Below are positions 1-4,738 of a DNA stretch of 5,421 bases, piece after piece. The stretch is from Campylobacteraceae bacterium (lineage in GTDB: Bacteria; Campylobacterota; Campylobacteria; Campylobacterales; Sulfurovaceae). Position 1 is the stretch's first letter, and every line of letters starts with the position of its first letter. Position numbers and translations under genes: made by a program. The notes under the pieces were generated by a model. The model made no database searches, was not told the origin of the DNA, and saw only the letters and a program-made list of their open reading frames with translations. Location: positions 1 to 5,421 of the forward strand of contig JALSQB010000008.1 of NCBI GenBank assembly GCA_026985655.1. The letters run 5' to 3'.

Positions 1-106
1 ACGGCGTGAGCTTTTAGCACGAATGAAAGCGTGGTTAGACTTAAAAGTGTTTGGGGTTGAGCCTAAGTTTTATGGGGAGAAAGTGAAAGTGACTTACAAA
101 AAGTAA
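1..106 (+). CDS. 3' end of an unrecognised protein gene (partial)
   Basis: This is the C-terminal tail of a gene that begins to the left of the window. Reading from base 2 gives 34 codons with no stop until TAA at 104-106, while the other two forward frames close within the first 20 bases. The tail is basic and amphipathic: an Arg/Leu-rich stretch (RRELLARMKAWLDLKVFG) followed by a Lys-rich end (EKVKVTYKK). The absence of stops, the codon use and a hairpin just after the stop support a real coding end. I do not recognise the family, and too little is present to assign a function. Confidence 0.6.
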   Translation, partial: RRELLARMKAWLDLKVFGVEPKFYGEKVKVTYKK

Positions 107-110
107 ACCG

Positions 111-129
111 TTCCACCGTGTTGGTGGAA
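111..129. terminator. Hairpin between convergent genes, probable bidirectional terminator
   Basis: A perfect 7-bp stem (TTCCACC pairing with GGTGGAA) encloses a 5-nt loop. It starts 5 nt after the stop of the left-hand gene and lies 10 nt beyond the stop of the convergent membrane protein gene. There is no clean U-run on the plus strand. On the minus strand the stem is followed about 9 nt later by a T-run (CTTTTTG), so it fits termination of the leftward gene somewhat better. The stem is short and the call rests mainly on its position. Confidence 0.5.
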
Positions 130-139
130 ATAGGTGAGT

Positions 140-622
140 TTATTTATGCTCTATTTGTTGGATATTACTTTTCTCATTAGCAACATTTGTACTGCTTGAA
201 CCAAAGACTTTAGACACAATGCTTTTTAAGCCTGTTTCATTGGCTTCATATTCGCGTTCTGCTTCTTGTAAAGAGTTCTCCCAAGCTGTTGAAAACCCAG
301 GGGCTTGTGACATCATCTTTCTTAATGCAGCATCATAAATATTTAAGAGTCTAAGTTCAGCACGACCTGGTTTTTGGTTGAGTGTTTGAACTGAAATTCT
401 AAGGTTTTCATTCTCTTTTTTAACCTTTTCAAGTTCTGTAACCAAGTTGGCACTACCTGTGCTGGTAATCTTCATCTGTCTGTCTAAATGCTCTTTGTAG
501 TCATTGAGCTCTTTTTTATGCTTTCTAATGGTTAGTAAAGATTTTAAATAGCTAGCAATTGCTCCAAAAACAATACCCACAATAATCAATAAAATTGTTT
601 CAGCCGTAAATTCAAAGTTCAT
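140..622 (-). CDS. Conserved hypothetical membrane-anchored coiled-coil protein
   Basis: This encodes a 160-residue protein of unknown function. Residues about 9-26 form one hydrophobic segment, followed by a basic stretch (RKHKK, 33-37), so the C-terminal part is predicted to face the cytoplasm. Residues about 35-83 are charged and heptad-like, typical of a coiled coil. Residues about 84-125 are probably the conserved core (KPGRAELRLLNIYDAALRKM, then a APGFSTAW segment and an acidic AEREYE helix). I remember similar PGRAELR/APGF proteins annotated only as hypothetical in other proteobacteria, but cannot verify this. The tail is Ser/Asn-rich and probably disordered. The ATG start is firm because an excellent AAGGAG ribosome-binding site (629-634) lies 6 nt upstream. 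The gene follows ppnP by 46 nt on the same strand and has its own promoter. The topology resembles small scaffold or envelope proteins; no enzymatic role can be claimed. Confidence 0.85.
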   Translation of the reverse strand: MNFEFTAETILLIIVGIVFGAIASYLKSLLTIRKHKKELNDYKEHLDRQMKITSTGSANLVTELEKVKKENENLRISVQTLNQKPGRAELRLLNIYDAALRKMMSQAPGFSTAWENSLQEAEREYEANETGLKSIVSKVFGSSSTNVANEKSNIQQIEHK

Positions 623-649
623 GTCTATCTCCTTGTGATAATTTTTATG

Positions 650-658
650 ATTATAGCA
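650..658 (-). promoter_or_regulatory. Extended -10 promoter of the membrane protein gene
   Basis: Read on the minus strand, this is TGCTATAAT: a perfect TATAAT (650-655) with the TGn extension. It lies just beyond the ppnP stop and about 28 nt before the start codon. Transcription would begin near 643, giving a leader of about 20 nt that carries the AAGGAG site. The gene can therefore be transcribed independently of ppnP. Confidence 0.65.
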
Positions 659-668
659 TAAAGATAAC

Positions 669-977
669 TTAGAGGTAAGAACAACAGTAATCGACCATAG
701 TTTTAGCTTCTACTTGAAACTTAGAGTTAGCAGGAACATTAAAGCTTTCGCCTGCATTGGCTGTTTTCCACTCATCTGTGTCAGCTAACTTATACGCCAA
801 TTCACCAGAAGTAATCTCCATAAGTTCAGCTGATTGTGTACCAAATTCGTACGAACCCTTAGCCATAAATCCTAAAGTTTTTGTGCTTCCATCAGCAAAG
901 TGAATGGTTCTACTTGTAACATCTCCATTAAAATAGGAATTACCTGAGATTGCTACACTTACATTGTCAAATTTCAT
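669..977 (-). CDS. ppnP: Pyrimidine/purine nucleoside phosphorylase PpnP (YaiE/DUF1255 family)
   Basis: PpnP is a small cupin-fold cytoplasmic enzyme that splits purine and pyrimidine nucleosides with phosphate to give a free base and ribose-1-phosphate, a salvage reaction. The 102-residue product matches the family from end to end (E. coli PpnP is 94 residues). It has YFNGDV (15-20), DGSTKTLGFMAKGSYEFGTQ (29-48), a MEITSG strand (53-58), GESFNVPANSKFQV (76-89) and the closing DYCCSYL. I chose the ATG at 975-977 because AAGGA sits 5 nt before it. A longer reading from 1004 would put the ribosome-binding site inside the coding region and begin upstream of the predicted transcription start. The gene is divergent from the metallophosphoesterase gene and shares the palindromic control region with it. 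No obvious terminator separates it from the membrane protein gene downstream. Confidence 0.93.
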   Translation of the reverse strand: MKFDNVSVAISGNSYFNGDVTSRTIHFADGSTKTLGFMAKGSYEFGTQSAELMEITSGELAYKLADTDEWKTANAGESFNVPANSKFQVEAKTMVDYCCSYL

Positions 978-1006
978 TTTTATCCTTCGTTTTATGATTT
1001 TCAAGC

Positions 1007-1015
1007 ATTATAACA
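1007..1015 (-). promoter_or_regulatory. Extended -10 promoter of ppnP
   Basis: The minus strand reads TGTTATAAT here, with the TATAAT at 1007-1012. Transcription would start near 1000, giving a leader of about 22 nt with AAGGA just before the ATG. There is no clear -35, as is usual for the main sigma factor of Campylobacterota. The element is the exact mirror image of the one at 1032-1040. Confidence 0.65.
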
Positions 1016-1031
1016 TTTTTGGAGCTAAAAA

Positions 1032-1040
1032 TGTTATAAT
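1032..1040 (+). promoter_or_regulatory. Extended -10 promoter of the metallophosphoesterase gene
   Basis: The plus strand reads TGTTATAAT, with TATAAT at 1035-1040. Transcription would start near 1047, about 33 nt before the start codon. The region RNA polymerase would contact upstream of this -10 overlaps the -10 of ppnP on the other strand, so the two promoters probably compete or are controlled together. Confidence 0.65.
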
Positions 1041-1079
1041 GCTTGAAACAGCTTCTAAAAATAAAAAGGTTTTGATGGA

Positions 1080-1895
1080 ATGAAATTGGCATTTATAGGC
1101 GATATTGTAGGTAAACCTGGGCGAGACATGATAGCTAAACATCTACCTAAACTACGTGAAGAGTATGGTTTAGATTTGGTCATTGCTAACTATGAAAATG
1201 CTTCTCATGGTTTTGGATTGAGTAAAAAAAATTGTGAAGAGCTTTTGGGTAATGGTATTGATGTCATGACAGGAGGAAACCACTCTTGGGATAAAAAAGA
1301 GGTTTTTTTACTCTATAAAGATTATCCTTTAATCCGTCCGATTAACTACCCACGAAAAAGCCCAGGTGAGGGTCTTATAAAGGTCAATGTTTTAGCTTAT
1401 GAAGTGGCTATCATTAATGTAATGGGGCATTATACTATGCCGATGGTAGATAATCCTTTTGTGCTAATAGATGAGGTAGTCGATGAACTTAAAGCCGAGG
1501 GAATTAAACATATTGTGGTTGATATACACGCTGAAGCCACGAGTGAAAAATTAGCGATGATGCACCTTTTAAAAAAGCGTGTTTCTGCACTGTTTGGAAC
1601 ACACACGCATGTCGGAACAGATGATTTAATAGTTGTTGATGGTTGTTGTTATGTGAGTGATGTAGGGCTAACAGGTTGTCGCGATGGGGTCATTGGAATG
1701 CAAAAAGATGTCCCTTTAAATAGATTTTTAACAGGTATTGGTGGGCATTATGACATTGCCAAAAAATGTCAAGCCATTTTTCAGTTAATTGTTTTTGAAT
1801 TGGATAATGAGGGACGAGGCGTAAAGGCTCAAAAAATCAAGATTTATGACAATGGAGAAGTGCGAAAGTTTGATGCGAGAATGGAGAAATATTAG
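1080..1895 (+). CDS. TIGR00282 family metallophosphoesterase (YmdB-like phosphodiesterase)
   Basis: This is a 271-residue calcineurin-like phosphodiesterase of the family that includes Bacillus subtilis YmdB (not the unrelated E. coli YmdB). YmdB is a two-metal enzyme reported to hydrolyse cyclic nucleotides and to affect biofilm formation. All the expected metal ligands are present at the family's usual positions: Asp8 (FIGDIVGKPGR), Glu39-Asn40 (NYENAS), Asn67-His68 (GGNHSWD), His150 (DIHAEATSEK) and His175/His177 (GTHTHVGTDD). The length is normal and no signal peptide is seen, so it should be cytoplasmic. The start is fixed by the family's N-terminus, and no in-frame start lies upstream. 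The purine-rich AAAAAGG (1063-1069) is 10 nt from this ATG but only 5 nt from an out-of-frame ATG at 1075. The physiological substrate in this organism cannot be read from the sequence. Confidence 0.93.
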   Translation: MKLAFIGDIVGKPGRDMIAKHLPKLREEYGLDLVIANYENASHGFGLSKKNCEELLGNGIDVMTGGNHSWDKKEVFLLYKDYPLIRPINYPRKSPGEGLIKVNVLAYEVAIINVMGHYTMPMVDNPFVLIDEVVDELKAEGIKHIVVDIHAEATSEKLAMMHLLKKRVSALFGTHTHVGTDDLIVVDGCCYVSDVGLTGCRDGVIGMQKDVPLNRFLTGIGGHYDIAKKCQAIFQLIVFELDNEGRGVKAQKIKIYDNGEVRKFDARMEKY

Positions 1896-1938
1896 TATCT
1901 GTTTTTAAAAGTTTATTCATCTTTTAACCCTTTTTCGC

Positions 1939-1944
1939 TATAAT
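1939..1944 (+). promoter_or_regulatory. Promoter -10 box for leuDB
   Basis: A perfect TATAAT is preceded by a T-run (TTTTTCGC), the usual epsilonproteobacterial pattern. Transcription would start near 1951, giving a leader of about 37 nt. The box lies 44 nt after the metallophosphoesterase stop. No convincing terminator separates the two genes, so some read-through into leuDB is also possible. Confidence 0.65.
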
Positions 1945-1958
1945 CGCCACCATATTTC

Positions 1959-1978
1959 ACGGAGTTTTTTAACTTCGT
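1959..1978 (+). promoter_or_regulatory. Small hairpin in the leuD leader that covers a GGAG motif
   Basis: An 8-bp RNA stem with one G-U pair (ACGGAGUU with AACUUCGU) closes on a UUUU loop and ends 9 nt before the leuD ATG. Its 5' arm contains GGAG (1961-1964), the best Shine-Dalgarno-like motif in the leader, paired to the 3' arm. It may affect leuD translation. No leader peptide ORF and no following U-run are present, so it is not a classical attenuator. Confidence 0.4.
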
Positions 1979-1987
1979 ATTCAAAGG

Positions 1988-2488
1988 ATGACTTTGCAAG
2001 GTAAAGTTTGGAAATTCGGTGACCATATTGACACCGATTTAATTATTGCAGCGAGGTATCTTAACACCTCTGAGCCAAGTGAGTTGGCAAAGCACGTTAT
2101 GGAAGATGCAGACCCAGAGTTTGTTACAAAAATGAGTGAAGGTGATATTATCGTAGCAGGTGAAAACTTTGGTTGTGGTTCGAGTCGTGAACATGCTCCC
2201 ATTGCATTAAAATCTGCTGGAGTGGCTGCCATTATTGCACCTACTTTTGCAAGAATTTTTTATCGAAATGCATTTAACATGGGTTTACCTATTTTTGAGC
2301 TTGAAGAATCAGCCCAAATCAGTGAAGGTGATACGGTCAAAATAGACATGCTCAAAGGTGAAGTAATTAACATCACACAAGCAAAAACGTATAAATTTTT
2401 ACCAATTCCTGCTTTTATGCAAGAGTTGGTTGATGCAGGTGGGCTTATTGCTTTAGCCAAAAAAGAAATAGCAGAAAGTAAGGCGTAA
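1988..2488 (+). CDS. leuD: 3-isopropylmalate dehydratase small subunit LeuD
   Basis: LeuD is the small (swivel-domain) subunit that pairs with the iron-sulfur subunit LeuC to isomerise 2-isopropylmalate to 3-isopropylmalate in cytoplasmic leucine synthesis. At 166 residues it belongs to the short LeuD type common in archaea, thermophiles and Campylobacterota, not the roughly 200-residue enterobacterial type. Key motifs are GKVWKFGDHIDTDLII (5-20), GENFGCGSSREHAP (58-71), which carries the substrate-binding loop, and IAPTFARIFYRNAFNMGLP (83-101). The ATG is the only conventional start near the family's N-terminus; an in-frame TAA at 1970-1972 blocks longer forms. Its ribosome-binding signal is odd, because AAAGG directly touches the ATG. 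The gene is 2 nt upstream of leuB and forms an operon with it. LeuC is not next door. Confidence 0.96.
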   Translation: MTLQGKVWKFGDHIDTDLIIAARYLNTSEPSELAKHVMEDADPEFVTKMSEGDIIVAGENFGCGSSREHAPIALKSAGVAAIIAPTFARIFYRNAFNMGLPIFELEESAQISEGDTVKIDMLKGEVINITQAKTYKFLPIPAFMQELVDAGGLIALAKKEIAESKA

Positions 2489-2490
2489 AA

Positions 2491-3561
2491 ATGGGAAGAA
2501 ATTATAAAGTAGCTGTCATTAAAGGTGATGGAATTGGTCCAGAGATTATTGATGAAGCAGTTAAAGTTTTAGATGCACTTTCAGCTAACATGGGTTTCAA
2601 TTTAGAATACGAAGAGCTTCTTATGGGAGGTTCAGCACTTGATGTTACAGGTGTTCCTTTACCTGATGAGACTATTCAAGGGGTTAAAAAGTGTGATGCT
2701 GTTTTGTTTGGAGCAATTGGTGGACCAAAATGGGACAATGTTGAGCGTCATCTGCGTCCAGAGTCTGGGCTTTTAGCCATTAGAAAAGAGATGGGAACTT
2801 TTGCCAACTTGCGTCCTGCTATTGTCTATGATGAATTGGTTAATGCCTCAACACTTAAAGCCGATGTGGTTAAAGGTGTAGATATTATGGTAGTTCGTGA
2901 GCTTACAGGAGGTATCTATTTTGGGCAACCAAGAGAACTTCTTGAAGAGAGTGCATACAATACCATGGTTTACACACGTGATGAAGTAGTACGCATTGCC
3001 CACGTTGCTTTTGAGATTGCGATGAAACGTGACAAGAGAATCTGTTCAGTAGATAAAGCCAATGTACTTGAAGTGAGCCAATTTTGGCGTGAAACAGTCA
3101 TTGAAGTAGCTAAAGAGTATCCAGAAGTGGAATTGACTCATATGTACGTAGATAATGCAGCGATGCAACTTATTAGAAATCCAAAACAGTTTGATGTTAT
3201 CTTAACAGGAAACATTTTTGGTGATATTCTCTCTGATGCTGCTTCTATGCTTAGTGGTTCTATTGGATTACTTCCAAGTGCCAGTACAGGAAAAGGGGTT
3301 GGATTATATGAACCAATTCATGGTTCTGCTCCAGACATTGCTGGTCAAGGTATTGCTAACCCATTAGCGACGATTTCATCTGCTTCTATGATGTTGCGTT
3401 ATGCTTTAGGTGAAGAAGATGCTGCTGATAAGATTGATGATGCCATTAAAAAAGCATTATCACAAGGGTATCGTACAGGAGATTTGGGTGCGTATGATGC
3501 TAAAGAAGTATTATCATGTTCTCAAATGGGTGATGTTATCGCCAAATTTGTTTCAAAATAA
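2491..3561 (+). CDS. leuB: 3-isopropylmalate dehydrogenase LeuB
   Basis: LeuB oxidises and decarboxylates 3-isopropylmalate with NAD+ to give 2-oxoisocaproate, the precursor of leucine. The 356-residue protein has the normal family length and all signature regions: GDGIGPE (12-18), GGPKWD (77-82), the substrate loop LLAIRKEMGTFANLRP (94-109, Arg98 and Arg108) and RELTGGIYFG (136-145, with Arg136 and catalytic Tyr143). It also has the catalytic Lys189 in DKANVLE, metal ligands Asp221, Asp245 and Asp249, and the NAD-binding GLYEPIHGSAPDIAGQGIANP (271-291). LLAIRKE and the NAD-loop sequence mark LeuB rather than isocitrate or tartrate dehydrogenase. AAGG at 2480-2483, inside the end of leuD, gives a 7-nt spacing to the ATG. 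The 2-nt gap after leuD indicates co-transcription and probable translational coupling. Confidence 0.97.
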   Translation: MGRNYKVAVIKGDGIGPEIIDEAVKVLDALSANMGFNLEYEELLMGGSALDVTGVPLPDETIQGVKKCDAVLFGAIGGPKWDNVERHLRPESGLLAIRKEMGTFANLRPAIVYDELVNASTLKADVVKGVDIMVVRELTGGIYFGQPRELLEESAYNTMVYTRDEVVRIAHVAFEIAMKRDKRICSVDKANVLEVSQFWRETVIEVAKEYPEVELTHMYVDNAAMQLIRNPKQFDVILTGNIFGDILSDAASMLSGSIGLLPSASTGKGVGLYEPIHGSAPDIAGQGIANPLATISSASMMLRYALGEEDAADKIDDAIKKALSQGYRTGDLGAYDAKEVLSCSQMGDVIAKFVSK

Positions 3562-3588
3562 ATAAGGTGCAATTTATTGCACCTTATT
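3561..3588. terminator. Bidirectional terminator hairpin between leuB and the DUF6172 gene
   Basis: A perfect stem of 12 bp (13 if the inner A-T pair closes) joins AATAAGGTGCAA to TTGCACCTTATT around a 4-nt loop. It begins on the last base of the leuB stop codon and ends 6 nt before the stop of the convergent gene. On the minus strand it is followed by a T-rich run (TTATTTATTTT), a good intrinsic terminator for the DUF6172 gene. On the plus strand the tail is only CTTATTGT, so termination of leuB may rely mainly on stem strength. Confidence 0.85.
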
Positions 3589-3594
3589 GTACGC

Positions 3595-3891
3595 TTACTC
3601 TTCTTCCTTCAAAGGTTTATCAACTGCTTTAGCAATTACTTCAACATAACATTCTGTCCACCCATCAGCAACGACAGAATTTAACTTAGTTGCAATCTCT
3701 TCAAATGTACATTCAGAAGCTAAATCAGCACTCTTTCCAAATTGACAATCAAAATCCCAATACATGGTTTTTTTGTTTGGTAAATCTTTTTTCTTTTCAC
3801 GTTTTACATATTTACGCAGTTCATTTTTAATGGCATCTACGGCTCTATCAGGTTTTATTCGCTCTTGTTCTATTTTAAACACTTTTTTCAC
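3595..3891 (-). CDS. DUF6172 family protein, function unknown
   Basis: This is a 98-residue cytoplasmic protein without membrane segments or a signal peptide. It matches my memory of the DUF6172 family: a KxxFxI start followed by IKPDR (12-16), a very basic helix RKYVKREKKKDLP (26-38), the hallmark WDFDCQFG (45-52) and a C-terminal strand CYVEVIAK (81-88). The family is found in Campylobacterota and gammaproteobacteria and has no assigned role. The basic helix could contact nucleic acid or another acidic partner, but that is speculation. The start codon is GTG (3889-3891), with AAAGG 8 nt upstream on the minus strand; the reading agrees with the family's N-terminus. It is a single-gene unit with its own promoter and terminator. 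Confidence 0.85.
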   Translation of the reverse strand: MKKVFKIEQERIKPDRAVDAIKNELRKYVKREKKKDLPNKKTMYWDFDCQFGKSADLASECTFEEIATKLNSVVADGWTECYVEVIAKAVDKPLKEEE

Positions 3892-3920
3892 TAAGGTGAC
3901 CTTTGTAGGTTAATTTTTGG

Positions 3921-3926
3921 TATTAT
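3921..3926 (+). promoter_or_regulatory. Promoter -10 box for the patatin gene
   Basis: TATTAT follows a T-run (TTTTTGG), which gives the usual epsilonproteobacterial pattern with one mismatch to TATAAT. Transcription would start near 3933, about 20 nt before the chosen ATG. The box shares five bases with the opposite-strand -10 at 3922-3927. Confidence 0.5.
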
Positions 3927-3927
3927 A
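3922..3927 (-). promoter_or_regulatory. Promoter -10 box for the DUF6172 gene
   Basis: On the minus strand this is a perfect TATAAT preceded by two T-runs (TTTTTGCTTTTTAGA), a textbook epsilonproteobacterial promoter. Transcription would start near 3915, giving a leader of about 23 nt that carries AAAGG before the GTG. Confidence 0.65.
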
Positions 3928-3952
3928 TCTAAAAAGCAAAAAGATAAGAAAA

Positions 3953-4708
3953 ATGAAAATAACATTAAGTTTAAGTGGTGGAGGATTACGAGGGGCTGCT
4001 CATGTGGGTGCAATTAAGTTTTTAGAAGAGCAAGGTGTGGAAGTAACAGCTATTTCAGGCTCTAGTGCAGGGGCAATTGTGGGACTTTTTCTAGCCAATG
4101 GACTAAAGAGTGATGATATGTTAGATTTTTTACAAAATTTAGAAAAAAAAGAGCTGTTTGTTTGGGCAAATGGAGATATTGGGCTTTTTAAGATGGAAAA
4201 AGTGGAGCAGAAGCTAAACGAGATTTTAAAGGTAAAAAGTTTTGACGAATTAAAAATTCCTTTTCATATTTGTGTAACAAACATTGCCACAGGAGAGAGT
4301 GAATACATTAACAAAGGCAGTCCCATTGAATATACCGTAGCATCTTCGACCATTACACCTCTGTTTAGAGCAAAAAAGATTGGAGAAAAGAGTTACATAG
4401 ATGGTGGATTTTCAGATAATTTACCCGTGAAGCCAATCTTGGAATATCCTCAAAAAAATTTAGCCATTAACATTAACCCTTTACGTGGTGAAGCACTAGA
4501 TTCTTTTAAATCTTTAATGATACGTTCTATTCTTATTATGATTCGTTCAAACTCTATGCCTGCTAAAGAACTCACCGATGCTTTTTTTGAGGTTAAGGGT
4601 GTGGCAAACATGCATCTGTTTGATTTTTCTGAAATAGAGAGTGCCTATAATGCAGGATATAATGAGTTAAAAGAACAATGGGCAGAGTTATCTAAAAAGT
4701 TGATATAA
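3953..4708 (+). CDS. Patatin-like phospholipase/esterase (RssA/NTE type)
   Basis: Patatin-like proteins are serine lipid acyl hydrolases that use a Ser-Asp dyad. The 251-residue product has the glycine-rich oxyanion loop SGGGLRGAAHVG (8-19), the nucleophile Ser38 in GSSAG (36-40) and the catalytic Asp140 in DGG (140-142), followed by FSDNLPVKP. All required residues are therefore present. The protein is close to a bare catalytic domain, with about 80 further residues and no signal peptide, so a cytoplasmic or membrane-associated role like E. coli RssA is more likely than a secreted toxin such as ExoU. I chose the ATG at 3953. The longer reading would begin with a TTG at 3917, upstream of the predicted transcription start, and add 12 residues unlike the family. 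The ribosome-binding signal is weak (only AAG-rich sequence). The substrate is unknown. Confidence 0.9.
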   Translation: MKITLSLSGGGLRGAAHVGAIKFLEEQGVEVTAISGSSAGAIVGLFLANGLKSDDMLDFLQNLEKKELFVWANGDIGLFKMEKVEQKLNEILKVKSFDELKIPFHICVTNIATGESEYINKGSPIEYTVASSTITPLFRAKKIGEKSYIDGGFSDNLPVKPILEYPQKNLAININPLRGEALDSFKSLMIRSILIMIRSNSMPAKELTDAFFEVKGVANMHLFDFSEIESAYNAGYNELKEQWAELSKKLI

Positions 4709-4709
4709 T
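4701..4709 (+). promoter_or_regulatory. Probable extended -10 promoter for purU, overlapping the patatin stop
   Basis: TGATATAAT is a TGn-extended perfect -10, and the patatin stop TAA (4706-4708) is part of the TATAAT. Transcription would start near 4716, leaving a leader of about 23 nt with AGGA 5 nt before the purU ATG. Because only 30 nt separate the genes, purU may also be co-transcribed with the patatin gene. Confidence 0.5.
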
Positions 4710-4738
4710 TTCATAATATATACTATAGTAGGATAAAG

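Larger units (their letters stand above)
999..1048. repeat. Perfect 22-bp inverted repeat spanning a divergent promoter region
   Basis: The left arm (999-1020) and right arm (1027-1048) are perfect reverse complements, separated by a 6-nt centre (GGAGCT). Each arm, read outward, contains TGTTATAATGCTTGA, which is an extended -10 box. The symmetry stops about 8 nt beyond each -10, which is close to the expected transcription start points. The transcripts would therefore begin at the outer edges and not contain the hairpin, so the repeat probably acts as DNA. It could be a symmetric operator or a promoter duplicated by inversion. Confidence 0.9.

Noticed and set aside
978..1004. Nine-residue N-terminal extension of PpnP starting at 1004
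   Set aside because: The extension is Lys/Arg-rich and unlike the family. It contains the AAGGA ribosome-binding site of the ATG at 977 and starts upstream of the predicted transcript start.
999..1048. The palindrome as a transcription terminator
   Set aside because: No gene ends here; both flanking genes start from it. The stem is A/T-rich, and the transcripts are predicted to begin at its outer edges.
1951..1987. Leucine attenuator with a leader peptide upstream of leuD
   Set aside because: The leader contains no ATG, GTG or TTG start and no run of leucine codons, and the hairpin has no following U-run.
1981..2232. Minus-strand open frame antisense to leuD
   Set aside because: It lies wholly opposite a well-supported leuD, has no recognisable protein features and lacks a credible promoter or ribosome-binding site. 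The same applies to the frame at 2260-2460.
3893..3903. Short palindrome AAGGTGACCTT next to the DUF6172 start as an operator
   Set aside because: The arms are only 5 bp and partly explained by the AAAGG ribosome-binding site on the minus strand, so chance is a sufficient explanation.
3917..3952. Twelve-residue N-terminal extension of the patatin from a TTG at 3917
   Set aside because: The TTG precedes the -10 box at 3921-3926, so it would not be in the transcript. Family members begin close to the GGGxRG loop, as the ATG at 3953 gives.
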